A stretch of DNA of 34,730 nucleotides from Acidimicrobiaceae bacterium (GTDB lineage: Bacteria > Actinomycetota > Acidimicrobiia > Acidimicrobiales > Ilumatobacteraceae), in assembly GCA_947463235.1 (NCBI GenBank), contig CANHST010000005.1, positions 1 through 34,730 of the forward strand. The letters are read 5' to 3'. Below the pieces are notes generated by a model. It worked only from the letters and a program-made list of their open reading frames with translations. It did no database searches and was not told the DNA's origin. Shown here piece after piece: positions 23,981 through 31,338 of this stretch. The position numbers and the translations under genes are program-made. The stretch's first letter is position 1, and each line of letters opens with the position of its first letter.

Positions 23981-24847
23981 CTAGCGATCCGTCAACGAGC
24001 CGCTCTCGCGCCACGCCTCCTCGGCCCGGTCGAGTCGATGGGTTGCTTCGGTGCGAAGACGGGATGCCACTCCGGCGATGACGAGGTTGGCGAGCGCCAG
24101 GGTGCCGACGTGACTGTCGAACGGTCCCCCGCCCGCTGCAGCGACGGTGAAGGTTCGATCTGCGTGGGCAGCCAGGGGCGACAGCAGGCTGTCGGTGACT
24201 GCGGCGATCCAGGCTCCCCTGGCGCTGCAGCTCTTCACCGCGTCGACGACCCAGCGGTCGTAGCGCCGAAGATCGATGGCGATCACCGTGTCCACGGGTT
24301 CCATGTGAGCCAACATTCGCTGAACGGCGACGTCGTTGCCCTCGATGAGCCCAACGTGCTCGCGCAGAGCGGAGAGCTCGCCGAGCCACTGCTGCGCCAC
24401 GCCGAGCGATGCATCGCCAGAGAGCAGGTGCACTCGGTGGCTCGGGTGGGCGATGTGGCTCACCAGGTCGTCGAGCGCTTCCACGTCGAGCGAGCGCAGG
24501 GTGCTGGCAACGTTGTCGATCTCCAGATCGAGATGGCGAGAGATCGAGTCGCTTGCCGCAGGCTCCCGAATGCGCTCTGCGGCCGGCCGCAACTGGCGAG
24601 CCAACCCGCGCTGAACAGCCGATTGGAGTTCGGTGAAGCCGTCGTAGTGCAGCTTGCTGGCAAGTCGCACCACGGTGGCGGCACCGGAACCCGCCGCTTC
24701 TGCCAGGTCGGCAACCGTGCCGAACGCGACCAACTGGGGCTGCGCAAGCACCACCTCGGCCACGCGCCGTTCGGCTGGGGTGAGGGTTGCACCCTCCTTG
24801 CCGATGCGCTCCTCCACTTCCACACGGCGAAGCGTAGTCAGTGACAT
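23981..24847 (-). CDS. RpiR/MurR-family transcriptional regulator (HTH + SIS)
   Basis: 288 residues. The N-terminal HTH (about 15-85) reads LTPAERRVAEVVLAQPQLVAFGTVADLAEAAGSGAATVVRLASKLHYDGFTELQ, the signature RpiR HTH. The SIS sugar-phosphate-binding domain follows at about 120-260 (VHLLSGDASLGVAQQW, DTVIAIDLRRYDRWVVDAVKSCSARGAWIAAVTDSLLSPLAAHAD). In this branch SIS domains sense phosphosugars or other metabolites. The ATG at 24847 starts the family-like N terminus; an in-frame ATG further upstream would run through the operator. It is divergent from an Fe(II)/2-oxoglutarate oxygenase gene that it probably controls, and is followed by the zinc-finger gene. Confidence 0.9.
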   Translation of the reverse strand: MSLTTLRRVEVEERIGKEGATLTPAERRVAEVVLAQPQLVAFGTVADLAEAAGSGAATVVRLASKLHYDGFTELQSAVQRGLARQLRPAAERIREPAASDSISRHLDLEIDNVASTLRSLDVEALDDLVSHIAHPSHRVHLLSGDASLGVAQQWLGELSALREHVGLIEGNDVAVQRMLAHMEPVDTVIAIDLRRYDRWVVDAVKSCSARGAWIAAVTDSLLSPLAAHADRTFTVAAAGGGPFDSHVGTLALANLVIAGVASRLRTEATHRLDRAEEAWRESGSLTDR

Positions 24848-24859
24848 CACGATCGAACC

Positions 24860-24891
24860 GATATTCCGTTTCGTGAGTAGAATGGAATATC
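24860..24891. promoter_or_regulatory. Operator-like inverted repeat GATATTCC-N16-GGAATATC with embedded -10
   Basis: Perfect 8-bp arms at 24860-24867 and 24884-24891, 12 bp from the rpiR-type start and 25 bp from the oxygenase start. TAGAAT (24878-24883), a good -10 for the oxygenase, lies between the arms, so a bound regulator would block it. The GGAAT/ATTCC half-sites are of the type used by RpiR proteins such as MurR (family knowledge, recalled). Confidence 0.65.
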
Positions 24892-24916
24892 TCTTCCAGG
24901 ATTCAGGAGCGTCGGT

Positions 24917-25873
24917 ATGCCCACCCTCATCGAACATGCGCCCCCCGTCGTGGTGCAGTCATCCTCATGGCCGGCGATCGTTCCTCCGCGTGGAGCGCTC
25001 TCTGATGAATCCTTCGTGAGCGCTGCTGGCCACTTCACTCGGCGGCTGCCGTCAGAGGTACACGACGCGCTGGTGGACTTCGGCGACGCAGCACCGCAGG
25101 CCGGCGCGATCATCGTGCGTGGCGTGCCCATCGGTGAGCTTCCCGACACCCCCGACTCCCCCACGGCCCCGGTCGTCAAGTCATTGGCGACCGAGTTCGT
25201 GCTGCTTGCCGTGGCGCGCCGCCTGGGTCAACCGGTTGGCTATCGCCCCGAACATGGCGGCGACCTCGTGCAGAACCTCGTTCCCACCAAGGACACTGCC
25301 CTTCGCCAGGTGAGTACCTCGTCGGGCGTCGACCTGATGTTTCACACCGAGGCTGCCTTCCACCCGCACCGGCCGAGGTACCTGCTGCTCCTGTGCCTTC
25401 GTGGCGACCCGAAGGCCATCACCACACTGTCGAGCATCTTCGAGCTCTTGCCACTGTTGCCCGAGGAGGTGGTGGACACGCTCTTCCAGCCGCGTTTCCG
25501 TACCGCAGTGGACGAGAGCTACCTCCATGGCAACCGCAACGTGCTCGGAGCCCCGATGCCCGTGTTGCGTGGAGATCGGCAACGCCCACAGTTGGTCTTC
25601 GACGCCGAGTTGATGACAGGTACCGACCGCGACGCCGATGCAGCGATTCGCGCCCTGTCGGCTGCGATCGATGCGCACCACACCGGCGTGGCGCTCGAAG
25701 CCGGCGATCTGCTGATCGTGGACAACGACGTTGCGGTGCACGGACGATCGTCGTACCAACCAAGGTGGGACGGACGCGATCGCTGGATCCAACGGTCGAT
25801 GACCGTCGCCGACCTCGGCCCGAGCGCAGCCGAGCGCCGCCACAGGGTGATCACCACCTGCTTCGGAGCCTGA
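24917..25873 (+). CDS. Fe(II)/2-oxoglutarate-dependent oxygenase (clavaminate synthase/TauD-like)
   Basis: 318 residues. The facial triad is visible: H143-x-E145 in LMFHTEAAFHPHRP and H275 in LLIVDNDVAVHGRSSY, with a basic residue for 2-oxoglutarate in RDRWIQRSM (R288-R293). HxE rather than HxD, plus DNDVAVHGR, is typical of the clavaminate synthase-like branch (amino-acid beta-hydroxylases such as AsnO or VioC). Hydroxylation of a free amino acid or small derivative is likely but not proven. GGAG lies nine bases before the ATG. It is divergent from the RpiR-type regulator, with a palindromic operator over its -10 box, so expression is probably inducible. Confidence 0.88.
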   Translation: MPTLIEHAPPVVVQSSSWPAIVPPRGALSDESFVSAAGHFTRRLPSEVHDALVDFGDAAPQAGAIIVRGVPIGELPDTPDSPTAPVVKSLATEFVLLAVARRLGQPVGYRPEHGGDLVQNLVPTKDTALRQVSTSSGVDLMFHTEAAFHPHRPRYLLLLCLRGDPKAITTLSSIFELLPLLPEEVVDTLFQPRFRTAVDESYLHGNRNVLGAPMPVLRGDRQRPQLVFDAELMTGTDRDADAAIRALSAAIDAHHTGVALEAGDLLIVDNDVAVHGRSSYQPRWDGRDRWIQRSMTVADLGPSAAERRHRVITTCFGA

Positions 25874-25897
25874 CGACCACAGCCGAGAGGCGACCGT

Positions 25898-25903
25898 TAG
25901 GGT
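25898..25903 (+). promoter_or_regulatory. -10 box (TAGGGT) for the PlsC-type acyltransferase gene
   Basis: Six bases before the GTG start, in the 36-bp gap after the oxygenase gene. Confidence 0.45.
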
Positions 25904-25909
25904 GCAACG

Positions 25910-26497
25910 GTGAAGAATCTTCTCGCACGATGCTGGCTTCGTCTTTGGCGCTGGTCCTCGATCCCGGTGCCGGAATCAATGCCCGATCGGTGCGTGATCA
26001 TTGCGGCGCCGCACACTACGAACTGGGACTTTCCCCTCATGTTGGCGCATGCGCGAGTCTGTGGCGTGAAGTTGTCGTGGCTCGGGAAGGACTCGTTGTT
26101 CCGTGGCCCGATGGGGCCGATCATGCGGCGCTTCGGCGGCGTGGCCATCGATCGCAGCGCGCCCGGTGGAATGGTGGCAGCGCTGGCGAAAGAACTCAAC
26201 GAGCGACCAGTCCTGCGTCTGTTGGTGCCCGCTGAGGGAACGCGTTCGAAAACCGAGTACTGGAAGTCGGGCTTCTATCGAATCGCTCAGCAGGCAGATG
26301 TGCCGTTGGTGCTCTCCTTCCTCGACCGCAGCACCCGTAGCGGGGGCTTCGGGCGAGCATTTCGCCTCACTGGCGACGTACGCGCCGACATGGACGTCAT
26401 CCGGGCGTTCTACGACGGCAAGACGGGCCTGAAGGCCGACCGTGTTGGGCCGATTCGTCTACGTGAAGAAGACGCTCCAGACACGTCCGTCGCCTGA
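25910..26497 (+). CDS. PlsC-family 1-acylglycerol-3-phosphate acyltransferase-like protein
   Basis: 195 residues. The catalytic Hx4D is H35-TTNW-D40 (APHTTNWDF) and the acceptor-binding motif is E109-G-T-R112 (PAEGTRSK). There is an N-terminal amphipathic/hydrophobic segment but no long TM helix. TEYWKSGFYRIA after the EGTR motif is characteristic of a bacterial sub-branch that is not the main PlsC, so the acceptor (lysophosphatidate or another lipid) is uncertain. GTG start with a -10 box six bases before it and no ribosome site. The threonine aldolase gene follows after 21 bases. Confidence 0.87.
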   Translation: MKNLLARCWLRLWRWSSIPVPESMPDRCVIIAAPHTTNWDFPLMLAHARVCGVKLSWLGKDSLFRGPMGPIMRRFGGVAIDRSAPGGMVAALAKELNERPVLRLLVPAEGTRSKTEYWKSGFYRIAQQADVPLVLSFLDRSTRSGGFGRAFRLTGDVRADMDVIRAFYDGKTGLKADRVGPIRLREEDAPDTSVA

Positions 26498-26518
26498 TGC
26501 CAGGCAGAATGGGCGACG

Positions 26519-27586
26519 ATGTCATCGAACGCCGCTCCCCTGCCTCCCGCCCCTGAACGAGCCTTTGCCAGCGACAATGCAGCAGGAGCACATCCGAGGG
26601 TGCTCGAGGCCTTCATCGCCGCCAACGAGGGTCACGCCCTGGCGTACGGAAGCGACCGATGGACGGAAGAGGCGACGACACGTCTTCGAGATCTCTTCGG
26701 CGGTCAGACCGAGTCGTTCCTGGTGTGGAACGGCACCGGCGCGAATGTGATGGCGCTCGCCACGATGGTGCAGCCCGGCGATTGCGTGGTCTGTACCGAC
26801 TGGGCGCACATTGCGGTCGACGAAACCGGAGCGCCGGAGCGGGCACTCGGCGCCAAGCTCCTCACGCAGGCTTCTCCTGAGGCCAAGTTGCACCCGGATC
26901 AGCTTCGATCCTTGGCGCACCTGCAGGGGGTGCAGCACCACGCCCAACCCGGAGTGGTCAGCATCACCCAGAGCACCGAACTCGGCACGTTGTACAGCGC
27001 CGACGAGGTGGCCGCCATTTGCGACGTTGCGCACTCGATGGGCATGGTGGTGCACCTCGACGGAGCGCGTATCGCCAACGCCACTGCGGCGCTCGGAGGG
27101 ACAGTTGCTGCGATGCGCTCGTTCACCGTCGATGCTGGCGTCGACGTGGTCAGTTTCGGCGGCACGAAGGCCGGCGCTGCTGCTGCCGAGGCGGTCGTGT
27201 ACTTGAACCCGACATTGGCTCGTCGAGCGAAGTACGTGCGCAAACAGGTGAACCAACTGCCGTCGAAGATGCGCTTCGTTGCAGCGCAGTTGAACGCCCT
27301 GCTCGACGATGAACTCTGGATCCGCCTTGCACTGCATTCGAACGGCATGGCGCAACTGCTGTACCGGCTCACCAAGGACATTCCGGGGGTCAGCTACGAC
27401 GCCCCTCCGGCCGTGAACAGTCTGTTTCCGTGCCTTCCCGCCGAGGTCATCGAGCCGTTGCGCGAGTGGTGCTTCTTCTGGGACTGGAATGTGGCGCGCA
27501 ACCAGGTGCGCTGGATGACCGCCTGGGACACCACCGAAACGGACGTCGAGCGATTCGCTGCCGGTGTGCGTCACCTCTTGGCGTGA
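26519..27586 (+). CDS. ltaE: Low-specificity L-threonine aldolase
   Basis: 355 residues, fold type I PLP enzyme that splits threonine or allo-threonine into glycine and acetaldehyde. Seen: FASDNAAGAHPRVLEA at the N terminus, NGTGANV (71-77), the H97/E102 region (AHIAVDETGAPE), HLDGARIANA with D181, and the PLP lysine K217 in SFGGTKAGA. All fit the aldolase rather than the related tyrosine phenol-lyases. Its product glycine feeds the GcvH/T/P system in the same window, though it is 13 kb away and not in one operon. CAGAAT eight bases before the ATG is a weak -10 candidate. Confidence 0.92.
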   Translation: MSSNAAPLPPAPERAFASDNAAGAHPRVLEAFIAANEGHALAYGSDRWTEEATTRLRDLFGGQTESFLVWNGTGANVMALATMVQPGDCVVCTDWAHIAVDETGAPERALGAKLLTQASPEAKLHPDQLRSLAHLQGVQHHAQPGVVSITQSTELGTLYSADEVAAICDVAHSMGMVVHLDGARIANATAALGGTVAAMRSFTVDAGVDVVSFGGTKAGAAAAEAVVYLNPTLARRAKYVRKQVNQLPSKMRFVAAQLNALLDDELWIRLALHSNGMAQLLYRLTKDIPGVSYDAPPAVNSLFPCLPAEVIEPLREWCFFWDWNVARNQVRWMTAWDTTETDVERFAAGVRHLLA

Positions 27587-27605
27587 AACCGCAGGTCAGA
27601 TGCTA

Positions 27606-27634
27606 TCGACACTGGGACAGTTTCGACGTAGAGT
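27606..27634 (+). promoter_or_regulatory. Promoter of the whiB-type gene (TCGACA-17-TAGAGT)
   Basis: -35-like TCGACA (27606-27611), 17-bp spacer, -10 TAGAGT (27629-27634). It predicts a start near 27641 and a leader of about 50 bases. Confidence 0.55.
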
Positions 27635-27640
27635 AAGCGC

Positions 27641-27659
27641 TACTTGCTCACAGCAAGTA
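27641..27659 (+). promoter_or_regulatory. Stem-loop at the 5' end of the whiB-type mRNA
   Basis: TACTTGCT-CAC-AGCAAGTA is a perfect 8-bp inverted repeat located exactly where transcription should begin. As DNA it could be an operator over the start site; as RNA a 5'-terminal hairpin. Confidence 0.6.
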
Positions 27660-27689
27660 TTTCGCAGGCCTGACGGACGAGGGGGTTCC

Positions 27690-27995
27690 ATGGCAGCGGT
27701 CGATGTGGTTTTTCATCGCACGTTCACCGACGATCGATGGATGAACAGTGCTGCCTGCAAAGGCTTGACGCATCTGTTCTTCCCGCTGCCGGCAGAGCGC
27801 CCGCAGGCACGAGATCGGCGTGAGGCTGCCGCCAAGTCGGTGTGTGCTTCGTGCACCGTGAATGCAACCTGTCGCGAGTTCGCGCGCACCAACCATGAGT
27901 ACGGCTTCTGGGGCGGCGAGAGCGAAGACGAGCGCCACGCAGCGGGCTTCCGACTGATCGCCCCCATCGGAGTCCGCGCCCGCAACGTGGGCTGA
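27690..27995 (+). CDS. WhiB-family iron-sulfur transcription factor
   Basis: 101 residues. Four cluster-binding cysteines C23, C52, C55 and C61 (C-x28-C-x2-C-x5-C), then the GFWGG turn (72-76) and a basic C-terminal end (FRLIAPIGVRARNVG) for DNA contact. WhiB proteins bind a [4Fe-4S] cluster and the sigma factor; they are restricted to actinobacteria and their phages. WNSAACKG-like WMNSAACKG at 17-25 is typical. I cannot tell WhiB1/2/3/7 apart, but no WhiB7 AT-hook (RGRP) is present. GAGGGGG five bases before the ATG gives the start; an upstream in-frame GTG lies before the promoter. Confidence 0.95.
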   Translation: MAAVDVVFHRTFTDDRWMNSAACKGLTHLFFPLPAERPQARDRREAAAKSVCASCTVNATCREFARTNHEYGFWGGESEDERHAAGFRLIAPIGVRARNVG

Positions 27996-28019
27996 CCCAG
28001 CCACCTCGCTGTCGGGGCG

Positions 28020-28025
28020 TACGAT
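28020..28025 (+). promoter_or_regulatory. -10 box (TACGAT) for the APH-like / GNAT-like pair
   Basis: Six bases before the GTG start, in the 36-bp gap after the whiB-type gene. Confidence 0.5.
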
Positions 28026-28031
28026 CGTTGC

Positions 28032-29084
28032 GTGCTCGACTCGTCGCGTCATCGGTCAGCCATCACGGCGGCGTGGTCTGCGTACGGCGACGCCCGCCAT
28101 CTCGTTCGAGTCGTCGAGGTCAGCGCGAACGTCTCCACGAATCGCGTCTATCGGCTCCATCTCGATGATGGTGGAACCCTGGTCGGCAAGGTCTCCTCAT
28201 ACGGCTCGTACTTCCTCTTCTATGAGGATCACGACCGCCTGAACCGATGTGCGGAGCACCTGCAGCACACGCGGTTCAAGGGCATGCTCGCCGACGTCTG
28301 GCGCAAGGATGGGCGCCTCTTCACCTGGTACGACCAGCAAATGTGGGCAGTCTTCTACGACGATGTGCCTCGCCGAGACACGTTGCCCCGTGTGCTGAGC
28401 CTGGATCAGGTGCGGAACCTGGCGGCGGAAATCGCCGAGTTTCATCTGGCCTGCACCGACATCGCCCCGGCCATCCCAGCGGGCTCGAAGACCATCAAGA
28501 GCGATGCGATCCATCTTCTCGATCTGTTGGAGAGCCCCTTCGCCTCGAAGAACTTCGAGTTACCGCCGGAGTCCATCGGGGTGCTCTGGAAGCACACGCA
28601 TGCGTTCCTGCAGCGACTGATCGATGTCGGCTACGACGAGTGGCCGAAGATTCCGGTGCTGATCGATTGGAACCTCGGAAACTTCTCGGTGGCCACCGAC
28701 AGAGACGGTTCGTTCCGCCTGTTCAGCCGGTGGGACTACGACTGGTTCCGCATCGAGCCTCGCCTCCTCGACTTCTACTTCCTCTCACGCGTGTCGTCGA
28801 AGACCGGCGACCGCACGCAATTCACCTACGGCCCGCACACGCTGGTGGAGCCCACGTTTCTCGAGTTCCTGAAGGCCTATCGCCAGAGGTTCCCGATGAC
28901 CGACGAAGAGGTGATGTTCCTCCCCGAGGTCTACCGCTTCTTCATCCTCAACTATGTCGTCCGCGAGGGTGCGCGCTTCTTTCGGCCCGACCTCTGCACG
29001 CTGTTTCGCTCCGATGCAGTGCGCACCTACCTGCCGGCGCTCGATCGCCTCGACACCTCGCCGCTACGGAGGACCGCGCCATGA
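28032..29084 (+). CDS. Aminoglycoside-phosphotransferase-fold protein
   Basis: 350 residues, APH/ChoK-like kinase fold. Seen: a possible ATP lysine K53 (TLVGKVSSYG), a brenner-like loop IDWNLGNFS with D212 and N217, and a DFG-like metal site WDYDWFRIEP (D235, D237) followed by LLDFYFL. The catalytic loop lacks the usual HxD His (it reads L-I-D-W), and the loop is preceded by W204-P. Whether it phosphorylates a small molecule or is a pseudokinase is open. GTG start behind its own -10 box. Its end overlaps the next start (ATGA), which couples it to the GNAT-like protein. Confidence 0.7.
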   Translation: MLDSSRHRSAITAAWSAYGDARHLVRVVEVSANVSTNRVYRLHLDDGGTLVGKVSSYGSYFLFYEDHDRLNRCAEHLQHTRFKGMLADVWRKDGRLFTWYDQQMWAVFYDDVPRRDTLPRVLSLDQVRNLAAEIAEFHLACTDIAPAIPAGSKTIKSDAIHLLDLLESPFASKNFELPPESIGVLWKHTHAFLQRLIDVGYDEWPKIPVLIDWNLGNFSVATDRDGSFRLFSRWDYDWFRIEPRLLDFYFLSRVSSKTGDRTQFTYGPHTLVEPTFLEFLKAYRQRFPMTDEEVMFLPEVYRFFILNYVVREGARFFRPDLCTLFRSDAVRTYLPALDRLDTSPLRRTAP

Positions 29085-29659
29085 CGTACTGGCTACCCGA
29101 GGGCGTTCCCGACAGAGTGTCGATCGCTTCACTCGGGGTGGAGTTTGTAGCCCTCTCCCCCGAGTTGCTCGATGAGGATTACGACGCAGTGATGCGCGAC
29201 ATCGCCATGCTGCGACGGTGGAGCGCGCAGGACTGGCCTACCGAAACATTCAGCAAGCACGAGAACCTCGGCGACCTGGTGCGCCATGATCGTGAGCAGC
29301 GTGAGCGCGTGGCACTCACCTACAGCGTGGTCGTCGAGCAGCAGGTGGTGGGTTGCATCTACGTTCGGTCCTTCGAGGATGCGCTCCGAACGAGGGAGAT
29401 CGAGCCTCCGGCCGGACACCAGATCCCGCTCACCGATGCCGTGGCTCGCGGCTGGGCGCACCAGATCGACGCCGAGCACCTCCTCACCGCGACGCGCGTG
29501 CTCCTCATGCTGCATCCCTTCGAGTTCAGCCGTATCTGGTGGCAGACGAACTCCGATGTTGTCGATCAACTCGATGCGTGCGACCGCTCCGGTCTGACCG
29601 AGTCGATGTCGTTCGAGGGACAGGGCATCACGTGGATCCTGCGATCCGTGCCAAAGTGA
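29081..29659 (+). CDS. GNAT-like acetyltransferase-fold protein (tentative)
   Basis: 192 residues. The middle reads VALTYSVVVEQQVVGCIYVRSF, like GNAT strands 2-4, and the C-terminal part IWWQTNSDVVDQLDACDRSGLTESMSFEGQGITWIL resembles the last GNAT strands. However, the central acetyl-CoA loop (Q/RxxGxG/A) is not evident, so activity is uncertain. GGAGG nine bases before the ATG gives a strong ribosome site, and the ATG overlaps the upstream stop. The kinase-fold plus acetyltransferase-fold pair is reminiscent of small-molecule modification systems; this is inference only. Confidence 0.6.
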   Translation: MTYWLPEGVPDRVSIASLGVEFVALSPELLDEDYDAVMRDIAMLRRWSAQDWPTETFSKHENLGDLVRHDREQRERVALTYSVVVEQQVVGCIYVRSFEDALRTREIEPPAGHQIPLTDAVARGWAHQIDAEHLLTATRVLLMLHPFEFSRIWWQTNSDVVDQLDACDRSGLTESMSFEGQGITWILRSVPK

Positions 29660-29663
29660 CAGC

Positions 29664-30473
29664 GTGGATTACCAGCAGATCAACGTTCGTCACGAGGGCC
29701 CGATCAGCGTGATCACGCTGGATCGGCCCGATCGGCTCAATGCATGGACGCCTCGGATGGCAGAGGAACAGGCGCACGCCATCATGGCCGCCAACGATGA
29801 TCCGAGGATCGGGGCCATCGTGATGACCGGCGCCGGACGAGGCTTCTGCGCAGGGGCCGACATGGACGCCACCTTCTCCACTCGTTTGAACGGTGCCGAC
29901 CCCGGAAACGACACTGCCGGCGGCGTTGGCGGCATGCCCAAGGGCCTCGACTGGGTGGCCTTCATCCGGGCGAGCAAGCCTGTCGTGTGCGCCGTCAATG
30001 GAGCGGCCGTCGGTATCGGAACGACGATGTGTCTTCCCGCCGACCAGATCGTGGCAAGTACTGCTGCCAAGTTCGGGATGGGGTTCATCAAGATGGGTCT
30101 CGTCCCGGAGTTGGCGAGCACCACGCTGTTGACCGCACGCGTCGGGTTCGGTAGGGCGAGCGACCTGTGCTTGTCCGGCCGTTTGCTCAGCGGCGCCGAG
30201 GCCCATTCGATCGGTCTCGCCGACCAACTGGCCGAGCCCGAGGAGTTGCTCGATCGAGCACTCGACGTCGCCCGAAGCTATGCAGCCAATCCCGACCGGC
30301 AACTACGGATGACGAAGCAGTTGCTCACCGAGAACATGGCGGAACCCGACCTGTTCACGGCGCAACAACGCGAGATGGCCATGCTCAGCGTGTGCTGGAC
30401 CACAGAGGAACACAAGGAGGCCGTCGCTGCGTTCATCGCCAAGCGACCCGCAGTGTTTCGGCCGGAGGCCTGA
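29664..30473 (+). CDS. Enoyl-CoA hydratase/isomerase family protein, hydratase glutamates missing
   Basis: 269 residues, crotonase fold. The oxyanion loop GRGFCAGADM and the AVNGAAVGIGTT segment are present. The two catalytic Glu of true hydratases are absent: the first site reads GIGTTMC instead of GGGCELA, and the second KFGMGFIKMG instead of F.xPE. A Glu does occur in the next turn, GLVPELAST, where delta3-delta2-enoyl-CoA isomerases carry theirs, so isomerase activity is the better guess. GTG start; no clear ribosome site. It is followed one base later by ribokinase. The odd pairing suggests co-transcription rather than a shared pathway. Confidence 0.85.
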   Translation: MDYQQINVRHEGPISVITLDRPDRLNAWTPRMAEEQAHAIMAANDDPRIGAIVMTGAGRGFCAGADMDATFSTRLNGADPGNDTAGGVGGMPKGLDWVAFIRASKPVVCAVNGAAVGIGTTMCLPADQIVASTAAKFGMGFIKMGLVPELASTTLLTARVGFGRASDLCLSGRLLSGAEAHSIGLADQLAEPEELLDRALDVARSYAANPDRQLRMTKQLLTENMAEPDLFTAQQREMAMLSVCWTTEEHKEAVAAFIAKRPAVFRPEA

Positions 30474-30474
30474 C

Positions 30475-31338
30475 GTGTTCGATGTCTGCGTGGTGGGCAG
30501 CGCCAACCTCGACCTGGTAGCCACCGTTGAGCGCCTGCCGGCACCCGGCGAGACAGTCCCAGGCTCGAGCTATGCCGAGTATCCCGGGGGTAAGGGTCTC
30601 AACCAGGCAGTGGCTTGCGCGCGAGCTGGGGCGTCCACTGCGTTCGTCGGCGCTGTTGGTAGCGACGGGGCAGGTGCTGCGCTGCTCGACGTCATGCGCG
30701 ACGACGGCATCGATATCAGTGGCGTCGTCGTCGCATCGGCGCCGTCGGGAAGAGCACTGATCTTCGTGTCCGCCGAGGGTGAGAATTCGATCGTGGTGGT
30801 TGCGGGAGCGAACGACACGGTTGCGCCAGCGACGCCGCCGCCGACGACGGTGGTGCTTGCCCAACTCGAGGTACCGGTGGCCACCATCGAGCACGCATTC
30901 CGCGCTGCAAAGGCCGCCGGCGCCACCACCGTGTTGAATCCGGCGCCGGTGAAGCCGCTGCCGGATTCTCTCCTCGCGCTCTGCGACGTGCTGACACCCA
31001 ACGAGCACGAGGTGGAGTTGCTCGGCGGAGTCGACCGCCTCCGGTCGCTGGGAGCAGCGGCGGTCATCGTGACGCGTGGATCCGAAGGAGCCGACCTCCA
31101 CACGTCCAGCGGTGTCGAGCACATCGCTGCGCATCGGGTGGTTGCAGTCGACACCACCGGGGCGGGCGACTGCTTCTCAGGGTCGCTCTGCGCCCGCCTC
31201 GCCGCCGGCGACGCCCTGCTCGACGCGATGCGCTACGCCTCGGTGGCGGCAGCGCTCTCCACCACCGTGGCTGGGGCTGTGCCGTCGATGCCGCGGCGCG
31301 CCGACGTGTTGTCGGCCGCATCACTCAGCGAAGGGTGA
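30475..31338 (+). CDS. rbsK: Ribokinase (PfkB family)
   Basis: 287 residues. It phosphorylates ribose (or a close sugar) at O5 with ATP. Seen: VVGSANLDLVATVERLPAPGETV at the start, the GGKGLNQAVA substrate motif (38-47), NPAPVKPLPDSLL, LTPNEHEVELL and the C-terminal PfkB signature DTTGAGDCFSG with the catalytic Asp. These fit ribokinase better than fructokinase or adenosine kinase. No ribose transporter is nearby. GTG start one base after the previous stop. Its last 14 bases overlap the end of the convergent prmA gene. Confidence 0.9.
   Translation: MFDVCVVGSANLDLVATVERLPAPGETVPGSSYAEYPGGKGLNQAVACARAGASTAFVGAVGSDGAGAALLDVMRDDGIDISGVVVASAPSGRALIFVSAEGENSIVVVAGANDTVAPATPPPTTVVLAQLEVPVATIEHAFRAAKAAGATTVLNPAPVKPLPDSLLALCDVLTPNEHEVELLGGVDRLRSLGAAAVIVTRGSEGADLHTSSGVEHIAAHRVVAVDTTGAGDCFSGSLCARLAAGDALLDAMRYASVAAALSTTVAGAVPSMPRRADVLSAASLSEG

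Noticed and set aside
28032-29084. Calling the APH-fold protein an aminoglycoside resistance gene.
   Set aside because: The catalytic-loop His is missing and the sequence does not resemble known resistance phosphotransferases; only the fold can be supported.
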